Positions 1 to 5,330 are shown, counted from the stretch's first letter. The stretch is DNA of 5,632 bases from Methanofastidiosum sp964630765 (GCA_964630765.1 CAZVXE010000071.1:1-5632), one strand, 5' to 3'. Made by a program: numbers and translations. The notes: a model not told the origin generated them from the letters alone.

Positions 1-26
1 TTAGTTTTTTGTTATTAGCCAGGTCG
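1..26. other. Start of the next cassette, no gene visible
   Basis: These bases lie beyond the R' core of attC site 1, so on the minus strand they would be the first bases of the next cassette downstream. They contain no start codon or ribosome binding site. Nothing more can be said. Confidence 0.4.
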
Positions 27-152
27 TTCTAACATTGGCTTAACCTGTAAAAACGTGCGCGTACTCGCGCTTGGCGCGGTTTGTGCATAAAGGAGCGAAG
101 CGACTGCACAAACCGTGACAAAGTTTTTATCAGGTTGAAGCAGTTGTTAGAA
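27..152 (-). repeat. attC site 1, after the Shedu gene
   Basis: The core sites are TTCTAAC at 27-33 and GTTAGAA at 146-152. The L boxes are ATTGGCTTAACC and GGTTGAAGCA. The extra G in the second, seen on the + strand, is the expected extrahelical base. The terminal hairpin has GGTTTGTGC pairing with GCACAAACC around a purine-rich loop. This site is the most divergent: its inner arm is TGTAAAAAC/GTTTTTATCA instead of the TTTAAATCC/GGATTTATAA of the other sites, yet pairing is kept. It also has a perfect side stem, GCGCG (57-61) with CGCGC (66-70). Confidence 0.88.
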
Positions 153-162
153 ATTTCTTATT

Positions 163-1299
163 TTAAAATTCGTCATCAAGAACTTCAATATCAAGATCTT
201 CTTCATTGCCTTTTGTAATATATTTAGCTCTATTCAATAACTCATCAAAAGTTATTATCTCTATACCATTTAATTGTGTTCTATATAGCTCAAACGTATT
301 TCTTGCATCTTTATTATTAATAAACTCTTTTGTATTCCCAATTACTAAAATTCCTTTAGGATTTACAGTATATATGCTTTTTGGTGTTAGCTTTTCTAAA
401 TTTTCTTCTTTATGAGCTTCCTTTTCCCAAGACATGCAGTTTATCTGCAATTGAGAAATGGCTCCAATCAACTCCTCACTTATCTGAGCTACACCATTTC
501 TATATTTCTTTATATCTCCAGCCTCAGTTTTAAATACTAATGTATCAGGACGCTTAATTTCTACTAAAATTGTATATTTTACATTAGCAGAGGATGATAA
601 TAGAAAATCACCTTTTTGTTTTCCTCTTCCAGTATAATCAGCATTACCATAATTAGGCTGCTGAGTAATCATTTCTATAAAGACGTACTTTAACCCATAT
701 CCAAAGATCCATTGATTTTTAAAAAAGTAATCTTGCCAAAAACTCTCTGATTCATCTTTTTCAAGATATTCTTCAAATAATTCTAATGACTTAATTCTTT
801 CACTTTGTATTCTTCCAAGCGAAAGTTTTGTAGCTAAATCTGGGTCTTCATTTGTAAGTTGATTCCAAACTTCTTCTCCGTAATTCTTTTTAAGAAGCTC
901 TTTTATAAATCCAATTCGATTATCTGGTACTTCAATAATTTTTTCTGTCTCAGCAATTGTCCATTTCTTTATTCCTAATTGAATTCCTTCATTAGCAATA
1001 GTATATAGTTTTGTTAAACCTTCATATAATTTCTTAATCTGTTCACTATTTAAGTGCCATTTAACTCCTTCACCAGCTTTCAATTGTGACAATTTTATTG
1101 CCTTTGCATCTTCCCATTTATCGTCATCAGTTTTCCTTTGATAGACAAACGTACCACTTACGGTTTCTCCTAGCGATAACTTGACATCATTGGTTTCGGC
1201 AATAAAAATGAATCTTGTTCTATCTTTTTCATATATAACAATTGGTTCTAATACTTGAGCAGAATTCCATGAAGTACTTGATACAGTTATTTCATCCAT
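163..1299 (-). CDS. sduA: Shedu-type anti-phage nuclease (DUF4263)
   Basis: A 378-residue protein whose C-terminal half matches the Shedu/DUF4263 nuclease fold, a PD-(D/E)XK-type DNA endonuclease used in phage defence. Residues 187-200 give FWQDYFFKNQWIFG, the family's helix-plus-W signature. Probable metal-binding and catalytic residues follow: D231 in KGDFLL, then E247 and K249 in LVEIKRP; ISQLQ at 281-285 lies in the helix after the active site. Residues 1-165 have no motif I can name and probably sense the trigger, as variable N-terminal regions do in this family (inference). The ATG at 1299 is preceded by AAGGA at 7-nt spacing; another ATG 5 nt upstream is out of frame and closes quickly. 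The start lies only 17 bp from the preceding attC and no promoter is visible, so transcription must come from upstream, perhaps the toxin-antitoxin promoter at 2126-2154. The gene appears intact. Family assignment is strong; activity is inferred. Confidence 0.88.
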   Translation of the reverse strand: MDEITVSSTSWNSAQVLEPIVIYEKDRTRFIFIAETNDVKLSLGETVSGTFVYQRKTDDDKWEDAKAIKLSQLKAGEGVKWHLNSEQIKKLYEGLTKLYTIANEGIQLGIKKWTIAETEKIIEVPDNRIGFIKELLKKNYGEEVWNQLTNEDPDLATKLSLGRIQSERIKSLELFEEYLEKDESESFWQDYFFKNQWIFGYGLKYVFIEMITQQPNYGNADYTGRGKQKGDFLLSSSANVKYTILVEIKRPDTLVFKTEAGDIKKYRNGVAQISEELIGAISQLQINCMSWEKEAHKEENLEKLTPKSIYTVNPKGILVIGNTKEFINNKDARNTFELYRTQLNGIEIITFDELLNRAKYITKGNEEDLDIEVLDDEF

Positions 1300-1316
1300 T
1301 CCATAGTCCTTAATAT

Positions 1317-1439
1317 TTCTAACATTGGCTTAACCTTTAAATCCGTGCCTGAGCGAAGCGAGGGCTTGGCATGGTTTGTGCATTGTTGTTCTGCACAAAC
1401 CATGCCAAAGGATTTATAAGGTTGAAGCAGTTGTTAGGC
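1317..1439 (-). repeat. attC site 2, after the PIN toxin gene
   Basis: The core sites are TTCTAAC (1317-1323) and GTTAGGC (1433-1439). On the + strand the extrahelical bases are G1424 in the L box and T1417 in the inner arm, close to the canonical pair of attC extrahelical bases. The terminal hairpin is long and perfect: GGCATGGTTTGTGCA pairs with TGCACAAACCATGCC around a 9-nt loop. The hairpin is shared almost base for base with attC site 5, which suggests a recent common origin. It lies between the PIN toxin and Shedu genes and would fold in any read-through transcript. Confidence 0.92.
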
Positions 1440-1447
1440 AAATTTTT

Positions 1448-1870
1448 TTATGATGCATTTTTTATTTTCAAATACTCTTCTGGAGTCTGAACAAGTAAAT
1501 CAGCTCCTTTATAGTCTTTTATATTCCTTGTTAATAAATGTTGAATCCCATGTTCTCTCGCTGTAAAGTATTGTATACCATCTTCAAAATCTGAAAATTG
1601 TGAATTCAGTGCCAAATCCACAACCTTATCATTCATTTCAACTATCCCAATCATAATCCTTAACTTTCGTAATAGTTCTTTAGCCTTTTCTATCCCTAAT
1701 AATTTCCTAAGAATATAAAATACATTTGCAAATACAAGTGGTGTTGTTACGAGCTTAAGTATTCCTTTGTCTCCCATAGTAAATACTTCAGCAGCATACG
1801 GATAGAATGGTTCACGCTTACAAAGAAGATCCAATATGATGTCAGTATCTATAAATATTTCCTTACTCAT
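1448..1870 (-). CDS. PIN-domain ribonuclease toxin (VapC-like)
   Basis: A 140-residue single-domain PIN protein, the usual size for a VapC-type toxin. These are Mg-dependent RNases that block translation by cutting RNA, often tRNA. The acidic active site is visible: D8 in FIDTDIILDLL, E96 and D97 in SDFEDGIQYF, and D119 in LLTRNIKDYK. The stretch DFEDGIQY followed by LLTRN is the hallmark of the family. The ATG at 1870 lies inside the end of the antitoxin gene: the two frames overlap by 8 nt (1863-1870), and a GGAAG lies about 6 nt before the start. The pair is therefore translationally coupled, antitoxin first. The stop is 9 bp from the attC, so both genes share one cassette. Substrate specificity cannot be read from the sequence. 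Confidence 0.9.
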   Translation of the reverse strand: MSKEIFIDTDIILDLLCKREPFYPYAAEVFTMGDKGILKLVTTPLVFANVFYILRKLLGIEKAKELLRKLRIMIGIVEMNDKVVDLALNSQFSDFEDGIQYFTAREHGIQHLLTRNIKDYKGADLLVQTPEEYLKIKNAS

Positions 1871-2105
1871 ATTTAGCTTCCAAGTAGCCCAAGTAATCTA
1901 TCCCTTTCATATCCTTCTCAGAAATGACACCACTAAGTTCTTCTACTAATGGAGAATACGTTGTTTTTATCTTCTCGCCCTCAGATACAAGGTTTCTGAA
2001 GTATGATTCAACAAGTTTTGACAGACTTTTATTGTTATTTTGAGCATATTTCTTTACGGATTGAATAACTGCTCTATCCAGTTTCAATGTCAGCTTAGTT
2101 TCCAT
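1863..2105 (-). CDS. DUF6364-type antitoxin (ribbon-helix-helix-like)
   Basis: An 80-residue protein that begins METKLTLKLDRAVIQSVKKYA and continues NNNKSLSKLVESYF. A short beta strand followed by two helices is typical of DUF6364 and related ribbon-helix-helix antitoxins, which bind DNA as dimers. The C-terminal half (about residues 45-80, ending YLGYLEAKYE) should wrap the PIN toxin. I place the start at the ATG at 2105 rather than the in-frame ATG at 2117. GGAG at 2111-2114 sits just before 2105, and the promoter at 2126-2154 predicts a transcript starting near 2119, which would leave the 2117 start with no leader. The earlier start would add MEFD. It overlaps the toxin gene by 8 nt. It probably represses its own promoter through the paired TACGTA sites. 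Confidence 0.85.
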   Translation of the reverse strand: METKLTLKLDRAVIQSVKKYAQNNNKSLSKLVESYFRNLVSEGEKIKTTYSPLVEELSGVISEKDMKGIDYLGYLEAKYE

Positions 2106-2117
2106 ATCAAACTCCAT

Positions 2118-2154
2118 TACGTATTATTATAACTAATATTGTACGTATTGTAAA
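2118..2154 (-). promoter_or_regulatory. Toxin-antitoxin promoter with paired operator
   Basis: Read on the minus strand there is a -35 box TTTACA (2149-2154), exactly 17 bp, then a perfect -10 box TATAAT (2126-2131). Transcription would begin near 2119, giving a leader of about 14 nt with GGAG before the ATG at 2105. Two copies of the palindrome TACGTA, at 2142-2147 and 2118-2123, flank the core promoter 24 bp apart centre to centre. One lies in the spacer next to -35, the other at the predicted start of transcription. That spacing puts both on about the same face of the helix and suits cooperative binding of a ribbon-helix-helix antitoxin (inference). It is the only convincing promoter in the array part of the window. 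Confidence 0.8.
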
Positions 2155-2176
2155 GCTTGATCAATCGTTTTCTTTG

Positions 2177-2190
2177 CGCGCGTAAGCGCG
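2177..2190. other. GC-rich hairpin between attC 3 and the TA promoter
   Basis: CGCGC (2177-2181) pairs perfectly with GCGCG (2186-2190) around the loop GTAA. It stands out in AT-rich DNA, just inside the start of the toxin-antitoxin cassette. No T-run follows it in the direction of cassette transcription (minus), where the next bases are CAAAGAAAACG, so it is not an ordinary terminator for that direction. Its role is unknown. Confidence 0.4.
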
Positions 2191-2193
2191 TCC

Positions 2194-2325
2194 GCCTAAC
2201 ATTGGCTTAACCTTTAAATCCGCGCCTGAACGAAGTGAAGGCTTGGCGTGGTTCTTGCGTAAAGAAGCGAAGCGACTCGCAAGAACCATGACAAAGGATT
2301 TATAAGGTTGAAGCAGTTGTTAGCG
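2194..2325 (-). repeat. attC site 3, after the HAD gene
   Basis: The core sites are GCCTAAC (2194-2200) and GTTAGCG (2319-2325). This is the longest of the five at 132 bp. The terminal hairpin is GGTTCTTGCG pairing with CGCAAGAACC around an 18-nt loop containing AGCGAAGCG. A side stem, GCCT (2224-2227) with AGGC (2239-2242), lies on one arm only. The outer arms TTTAAATCC/GGATTTATAA are the same as in sites 2, 4 and 5. Confidence 0.9.
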
Positions 2326-2372
2326 CGTCTTAATTTTCGATAATTTAATCACGTAAAACACTAATCCTTTTA

Positions 2373-3020
2373 TTATGATTGTAGCTCAAGCAAGTCTTTA
2401 AATTCTTTAATACAATATTCTGCCTTTTTTGCTTTCCCAAATCCATAGGATGCATAGATAAATGGAATATCATTTAAAATGCATGCTTCATGATCATGTT
2501 CAGTATCACCTACAAAAATAGGATGTTCTAACTTATGATCTTCAATGATTTTTTTTATATTACAATCTTTAGCCATTCCAGTATTTCCTGATGATTCATA
2601 TGCATCAAAATACTTTTCAAGTTTTGTAAACTCTAAAAATATTTCTATATACCCTTTAAGACAATTACTCACTATGTAGAGCTTTTTTGACTTCATAAGT
2701 TCTTTTAAAACAAGTTCAACATTACTATATAATAGACCGCCATTACTTTTAATTTCTTGATCTTCAAAGTGTTCAAAAGCATCTAAAAATATCCCTTTCT
2801 CATCATTGGACATAAAGCCATAATGACTTTTTAAGATTTCCTCAATCTTAATGCCAGTAAAATCTTTCAATTCATTTTGTGTTATAACACTATTTGTATA
2901 TCCAATAGTTTCTAAAGTTCTATTCCATGCTTTCGTTGCTGATAAAGATGCATCCCATAATGTCCCGTCTAAATCAAACAGTATACTATCTGCTGATGAT
3001 AACTCACTAAGTTGCCTCAA
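2373..3020 (-). CDS. HAD-superfamily hydrolase (phosphatase-like)
   Basis: A haloacid-dehalogenase-fold hydrolase, most like the phosphoglycolate-phosphatase type with a helical cap. Numbering from the TTG at 3020 (215 residues), motif I is FDLDGTLWD with nucleophile D16 and acid/base D18. Motif II is IVSN with S118, motif III is probably K151 in GMAKDCN, and motif IV is VGDTEHD with D172 and D176. All catalytic motifs are intact, so a small phosphorylated substrate is expected, but it cannot be named. I chose TTG because AAGAGG (3028-3033) sits 7 nt before it. An in-frame GTG at 3065 would give 230 residues, but it overlaps the attC core and has no ribosome binding site. No promoter is visible inside the cassette. 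In an array with defence genes it could be a nucleotide- or metabolite-targeting enzyme, but an ordinary housekeeping phosphatase is equally possible. Confidence 0.83.
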   Translation of the reverse strand: MRQLSELSSADSILFDLDGTLWDASLSATKAWNRTLETIGYTNSVITQNELKDFTGIKIEEILKSHYGFMSNDEKGIFLDAFEHFEDQEIKSNGGLLYSNVELVLKELMKSKKLYIVSNCLKGYIEIFLEFTKLEKYFDAYESSGNTGMAKDCNIKKIIEDHKLEHPIFVGDTEHDHEACILNDIPFIYASYGFGKAKKAEYCIKEFKDLLELQS

Positions 3021-3064
3021 ATTATATCCTCTTAAAGTAACATATTTTATTTGCCCTTGGATCA

Positions 3065-3179
3065 CGCTAACATTGGCTTAACCTTTAAATCCGTGCCCGC
3101 AGGGCTTGGCGCACTTTTTGCGTAATCTTCTAGCAAAAAGTGTGACAAAGGATTTATAAGGTTGAAGCAGTTGTTAGGA
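3065..3179 (-). repeat. attC site 4, after the membrane-protein gene
   Basis: The core sites are CGCTAAC (3065-3071) and GTTAGGA (3173-3179). It is the shortest site at 115 bp. The terminal hairpin has CACTTTTTGC pairing with GCAAAAAGTG, a sequence unlike the other sites. The side element is reduced to a perfect mini-stem, GCCC (3095-3098) with GGGC (3102-3105), around a 3-nt loop. The outer arms match sites 2, 3 and 5. Confidence 0.9.
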
Positions 3180-3183
3180 TTTT

Positions 3184-4068
3184 TTAAATTACTATTTCTA
3201 GATAAATTCCTTCAATTTCAATATCTCTGAAATGTGAAGGTCCTTCTTTTAGATATTCAGAATTAGGTGGAGGTAAAGGACCTACTTCTTGAAATGGCAA
3301 GACAAAGATTGATAAATAAGTTTCATTTGGCTTGCTTATAATTATATTTTTTATTTCAATATTATATTTTATCACTTCTTCTTGACGTGTAAATAATTGT
3401 GAAAATTCAAATGGATAAATTTTATCATTAATTACTAATTCTATGTTTTCATTTTGATCGGCTCTTTTGCCACCATGCATTCCACTAAATACCAGATTTA
3501 TTTTTTTTGGTTTAGCCTTTTCTAAGTCTACCCCTAACATGGAAAGCTCTTTATATAGATTGAGTATTGCAACTCTTCCAACTACTGCGTATCTATAATA
3601 GAAATTTCCTTTTTTTTCTTTCCATGTTAAAAAAGTTTCACTATCAATTTTGACTGTTTGCCCAGGATAAGTATTAATTGGTTCTTCTGAAGTACTGAAA
3701 ATATTTTCCCAGGCCTCAAGATTAAATTTCTTATATATATTACCATAGTGGAATACTAATTTTTGAACACTTAGTGGTTGTCCCCACCTAGATAAAAATC
3801 TTTTTGTCTCTTTATCATAATAAATTAAATCATAATCAGGCATTTCAGCTAAAGGATCATCCCATTTTGGAAGAGATTCTCCTCCTACGCGAGCAAATAT
3901 ATTGTCACCTAAATGTCGTGAGCCACTAAAAACGTTTATTTTATAGGTTTTTGGTGAAGGAAATATTTGTAGTATAAAACCTATCATTGTAAGAATAATC
4001 GATAGTACACCTATCCAAATACCAATCTTTGTAGGTTTTGACCATTTTTTGTAGTTTTTAAAAATCAT
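3184..4068 (-). CDS. Membrane-anchored cassette protein of unknown function
   Basis: A 294-residue protein that I do not recognise. Residues 1-14 are basic (KNYKKWSKPTK), and residues 15-36 form one hydrophobic segment (IGIWIGVLSIILTMIGFILQIF). This suggests an N-in signal anchor with residues 40-294 outside the cytoplasm. The soluble part is rich in alternating hydrophobic and polar residues and looks mainly beta. It has a proline-rich segment near 265-270 (GPLPPP) and ends in IEIEGIYLEIVI, a pattern compatible with a beta-sandwich. There are few cysteines and no recognisable catalytic motif. The ATG at 4068 has a modest AGG about 8 nt upstream. The gene fills its cassette, with 4 bp before attC 4 and about 30 bp after attC 5. 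The fold is a guess from composition; the membrane anchor is well supported. Confidence 0.8.
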   Translation of the reverse strand: MIFKNYKKWSKPTKIGIWIGVLSIILTMIGFILQIFPSPKTYKINVFSGSRHLGDNIFARVGGESLPKWDDPLAEMPDYDLIYYDKETKRFLSRWGQPLSVQKLVFHYGNIYKKFNLEAWENIFSTSEEPINTYPGQTVKIDSETFLTWKEKKGNFYYRYAVVGRVAILNLYKELSMLGVDLEKAKPKKINLVFSGMHGGKRADQNENIELVINDKIYPFEFSQLFTRQEEVIKYNIEIKNIIISKPNETYLSIFVLPFQEVGPLPPPNSEYLKEGPSHFRDIEIEGIYLEIVI

Positions 4069-4099
4069 ATATTTTACCTGATAGAATCTCTCTAAATAA

Positions 4100-4223
4100 T
4101 CCTAACATTGGCTTAACCTTTAAATCCGCGCCTGAGCTACTGCGAAGGCTTGGCATGGTTTGTGCATTGTTGTTCTGCACAAACCATGCCAAAGGATTTA
4201 TAAGGTTGAAGCATGTGTTAGGT
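4100..4223 (-). repeat. attC site 5, after the TIR gene
   Basis: The core sites are TCCTAAC (4100-4106) and GTTAGGT (4217-4223). The terminal hairpin is the same as in site 2: GGCATGGTTTGTGCA with TGCACAAACCATGCC. The side stem is GCCT (4130-4133) with AGGC (4146-4149). Next to the R'' core the sequence is GCATGTGTTAG where the other four sites have GCAGTTGTTAG. The TIR stop codon TAA (4218-4220) is part of the R'' core itself. Confidence 0.9.
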
Positions 4224-4802
4224 TTCTGATTCTAATAACTTTAATCTATCACTTATATATGAGGCAATTCTTAATGGATCTGATTCACTAGCATCTATAT
4301 ACCCATCGATATGTAAAATTCCATCAACATTACCTTCTTCCATTTTAATATACATAATTCTATTATTTTCTCTATTCAACAGTATTTCTCTTATTGCTCT
4401 AAATTCTATTCCGCACCATTTTTTTTCTTGGTATGATTTACCAAAGAAAACAACTACTAATTTTGCATTGTTTTTATATATCTTTTGAAGGATTAGATCC
4501 ATAGAAGGCATTGCTAATTGTTGTTTATAATTTTGATCATAAAAATATTTATCTTTTCCTAAAATGCGTTCAAGTTCTCGTGCAACATCTTTAACAAATT
4601 CTCGGTATTCCCCAGAAAAAGACAAAGCAACATCAAATATATGCTTTTCAAGATTGATAGGTTGTATAGGTTCTTTAACCCAATCAGGAATAGCTATCCC
4701 TTTTGCTTGACATACTTCTCCAAGATTTACATCTTTTAAGGACCAATGTGTTCTGCCAAATTCCCATGCATCAATATCTAGTACTATGTAACATCTAATA
4801 GT
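4218..4802 (-). CDS. TIR-domain protein, 5' end missing
   Basis: The open frame encodes 194 residues, with no ATG or GTG in frame. The C-terminal part is a bacterial TIR domain: FDVALSFSGEYREFVKDVARELE (first strand and BB-region), KYFYDQNY, LVVVFFGKSYQEKKWCGIEFRAI with the probable catalytic glutamate E133 after the WC pair, then YIDASESDPLRIASYISDRL. TIR proteins of this type usually break down NAD or make signal nucleotides during phage defence. The only in-frame start, TTG at 4625, would cut into the first strand (DVALSFSGE) and has no ribosome binding site, so it is unlikely to be native. The 59 codons upstream read as real protein (VLDIDAWEFGRTHWSLKDV, then a short linker) and end at TAA (4803-4805), next to the insertion sequence. 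Most likely the insertion removed the original start and left a dead or weakly expressed gene. The stop lies inside attC site 5. Confidence 0.8.
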   Translation of the reverse strand, partial: TIRCYIVLDIDAWEFGRTHWSLKDVNLGEVCQAKGIAIPDWVKEPIQPINLEKHIFDVALSFSGEYREFVKDVARELERILGKDKYFYDQNYKQQLAMPSMDLILQKIYKNNAKLVVVFFGKSYQEKKWCGIEFRAIREILLNRENNRIMYIKMEEGNVDGILHIDGYIDASESDPLRIASYISDRLKLLESET

Positions 4803-4824
4803 TTACAATAAATGTTTTTCATGT

Positions 4825-4857
4825 TACCCTCTAAATGGTGTACCATTAAGGAGGGTA
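4825..4857 (+). promoter_or_regulatory. Hairpin covering the transposase ribosome binding site
   Basis: TACCCTC (4825-4831) pairs with GAGGGTA (4851-4857), and AATGGT (4834-4839) with ACCATT (4842-4847), with one A-A mismatch and one bulged G between. The right arm contains AAGGAGGG (4848-4855), a strong ribosome binding site 7 nt before the ATG at 4863. A transcript that begins upstream of 4825 would hide this site. The sequence could instead be a DNA site for the transposase. Confidence 0.6.
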
Positions 4858-4862
4858 GCGGT

Positions 4863-5330
4863 ATGGCAAAGACCAAGAAAAAGATCGTGTTATCCTCGGA
4901 GCAGCGTAACAAGTTGCTTGCCTTTTTATCTCATGGATCGAAAAGCGTGCGGCTTACCCGAAGAGCTCAAATAATTCTTGCCCTGGATACTTCAACCGGC
5001 CATCTACCGCTTCATGATGAGCAAATTGCTTCGACCTGTCAGGTAAGTAGGCAAACAATACAAGTCGTTAAAGACGCTTTCTTGCGCAGCCTTTCTCTTG
5101 AATCCTTTCTTCAGAGAAAGAAAAGGGCAACACCGCCTGTAGCGCCAAAGGTTACTGGCGATGTTGAGGCGCACATCATTGCCTTGTGCTGCAGTAGTCC
5201 TCCTGAAGGGTATTCGCGTTGGACGGTTCGATTATTGGCCGATAAATGCGTTGAACTCGGCATTATCGATTCCATTTCTCCAATGACGATCAATCGGACA
5301 TTAAAAAAAACGAATTTAAGCCGCACCTGA
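4863..5330 (+). CDS. IS630-family transposase, first frame (OrfA)
   Basis: A 155-residue product starting MAKTKKKIVLSSEQRNKLLAFL. The ATG at 4863 is chosen over an in-frame ATG at 4812 because AAGGAGGG stands 7 nt before it. Residues about 20-75 form a helix-turn-helix (LTRRAQIILALD, then DEQIASTCQVSRQTIQVVKDAF). Residues 112-149 form the second helical DNA-binding part (PPEGYSRWTVRLLADKCVELGI, then MTINRTLKK). After LKK the zero frame reads TNLSRT and stops. Shifting back one base at A 5303-5310 gives NEFKPHLKKCWCIPP, the expected family continuation. OrfA alone would be a DNA-binding protein without a catalytic domain, which in other insertion sequences can act as a repressor. Confidence 0.85.
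   Translation: MAKTKKKIVLSSEQRNKLLAFLSHGSKSVRLTRRAQIILALDTSTGHLPLHDEQIASTCQVSRQTIQVVKDAFLRSLSLESFLQRKKRATPPVAPKVTGDVEAHIIALCCSSPPEGYSRWTVRLLADKCVELGIIDSISPMTINRTLKKTNLSRT
5303..5311 (+). promoter_or_regulatory. Probable -1 frameshift site (A8 run)
   Basis: Eight A residues at 5303-5310 contain the slippery heptamer A AAA AAA in the zero frame (TTA AAA AAA ACG). A -1 slip joins OrfA to the frame starting AAC at 5309 and restores the family sequence without a break. A hairpin, TGCTGG (5336-5341) with CCAGCA (5353-5358), lies about 25 nt downstream and could stimulate it, although that is farther than usual. A simple indel in a homopolymer is the alternative. Confidence 0.65.

Larger units (their letters stand above)
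27..4802 (-). other. Integron gene-cassette array (five cassettes, five attC sites)
   Basis: Five near-identical imperfect palindromes, bounded by RYYYAAC/GTTRRRY core sites, alternate with minus-strand genes. Each is placed directly after a gene when read on the minus strand. The arm nearest the preceding gene carries an extra C (TGCTTCAACC against TGGCTTAACC in the other arm). This is the normal asymmetry of the L'' box and fixes the cassette orientation as minus. Cassettes are short, one transcription unit each, with only 10-50 bp between gene and attC. No intI or attI is present, so the position within the integron is unknown. The uniformity of the attC sites suggests a sedentary chromosomal integron (inference). 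Confidence 0.9.

Noticed and set aside
206..415. Open frame on the + strand opposite the Shedu gene
   Set aside because: It is the shadow of a well-supported minus-strand gene, with no ribosome binding site or known motif.
1317..1439. Rho-independent terminator formed by the attC hairpin
   Set aside because: The stem is long, but no T-run follows it in the cassette direction; its structure is explained by the attC site.
1411..1440. Promoter within the attC (TATAAA on the minus strand, with TTGCCT 17 bp upstream at site 2)
   Set aside because: The TATAAA comes from the conserved arm pairing and the -35 match is only partial and specific to one site; not enough to call.
2851..3081. Open frame on the + strand opposite the HAD gene
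   Set aside because: It mirrors the conserved HAD motif region and runs into the attC site; not a plausible protein.
27..4223. CRISPR array from regularly repeated palindromic units
   Set aside because: The spacing is 0.7-1.1 kb and filled with genes, and the units are over 100 bp with integron core sites.
4218..4625. TIR gene starting at TTG 4625
   Set aside because: This start cuts the first TIR strand, lacks a ribosome binding site, and the frame reads as protein for 59 codons upstream.
4812..4862. Transposase start at ATG 4812
   Set aside because: No ribosome binding site, and the 17 extra residues encode the hairpin and the ribosome binding site of the ATG at 4863.
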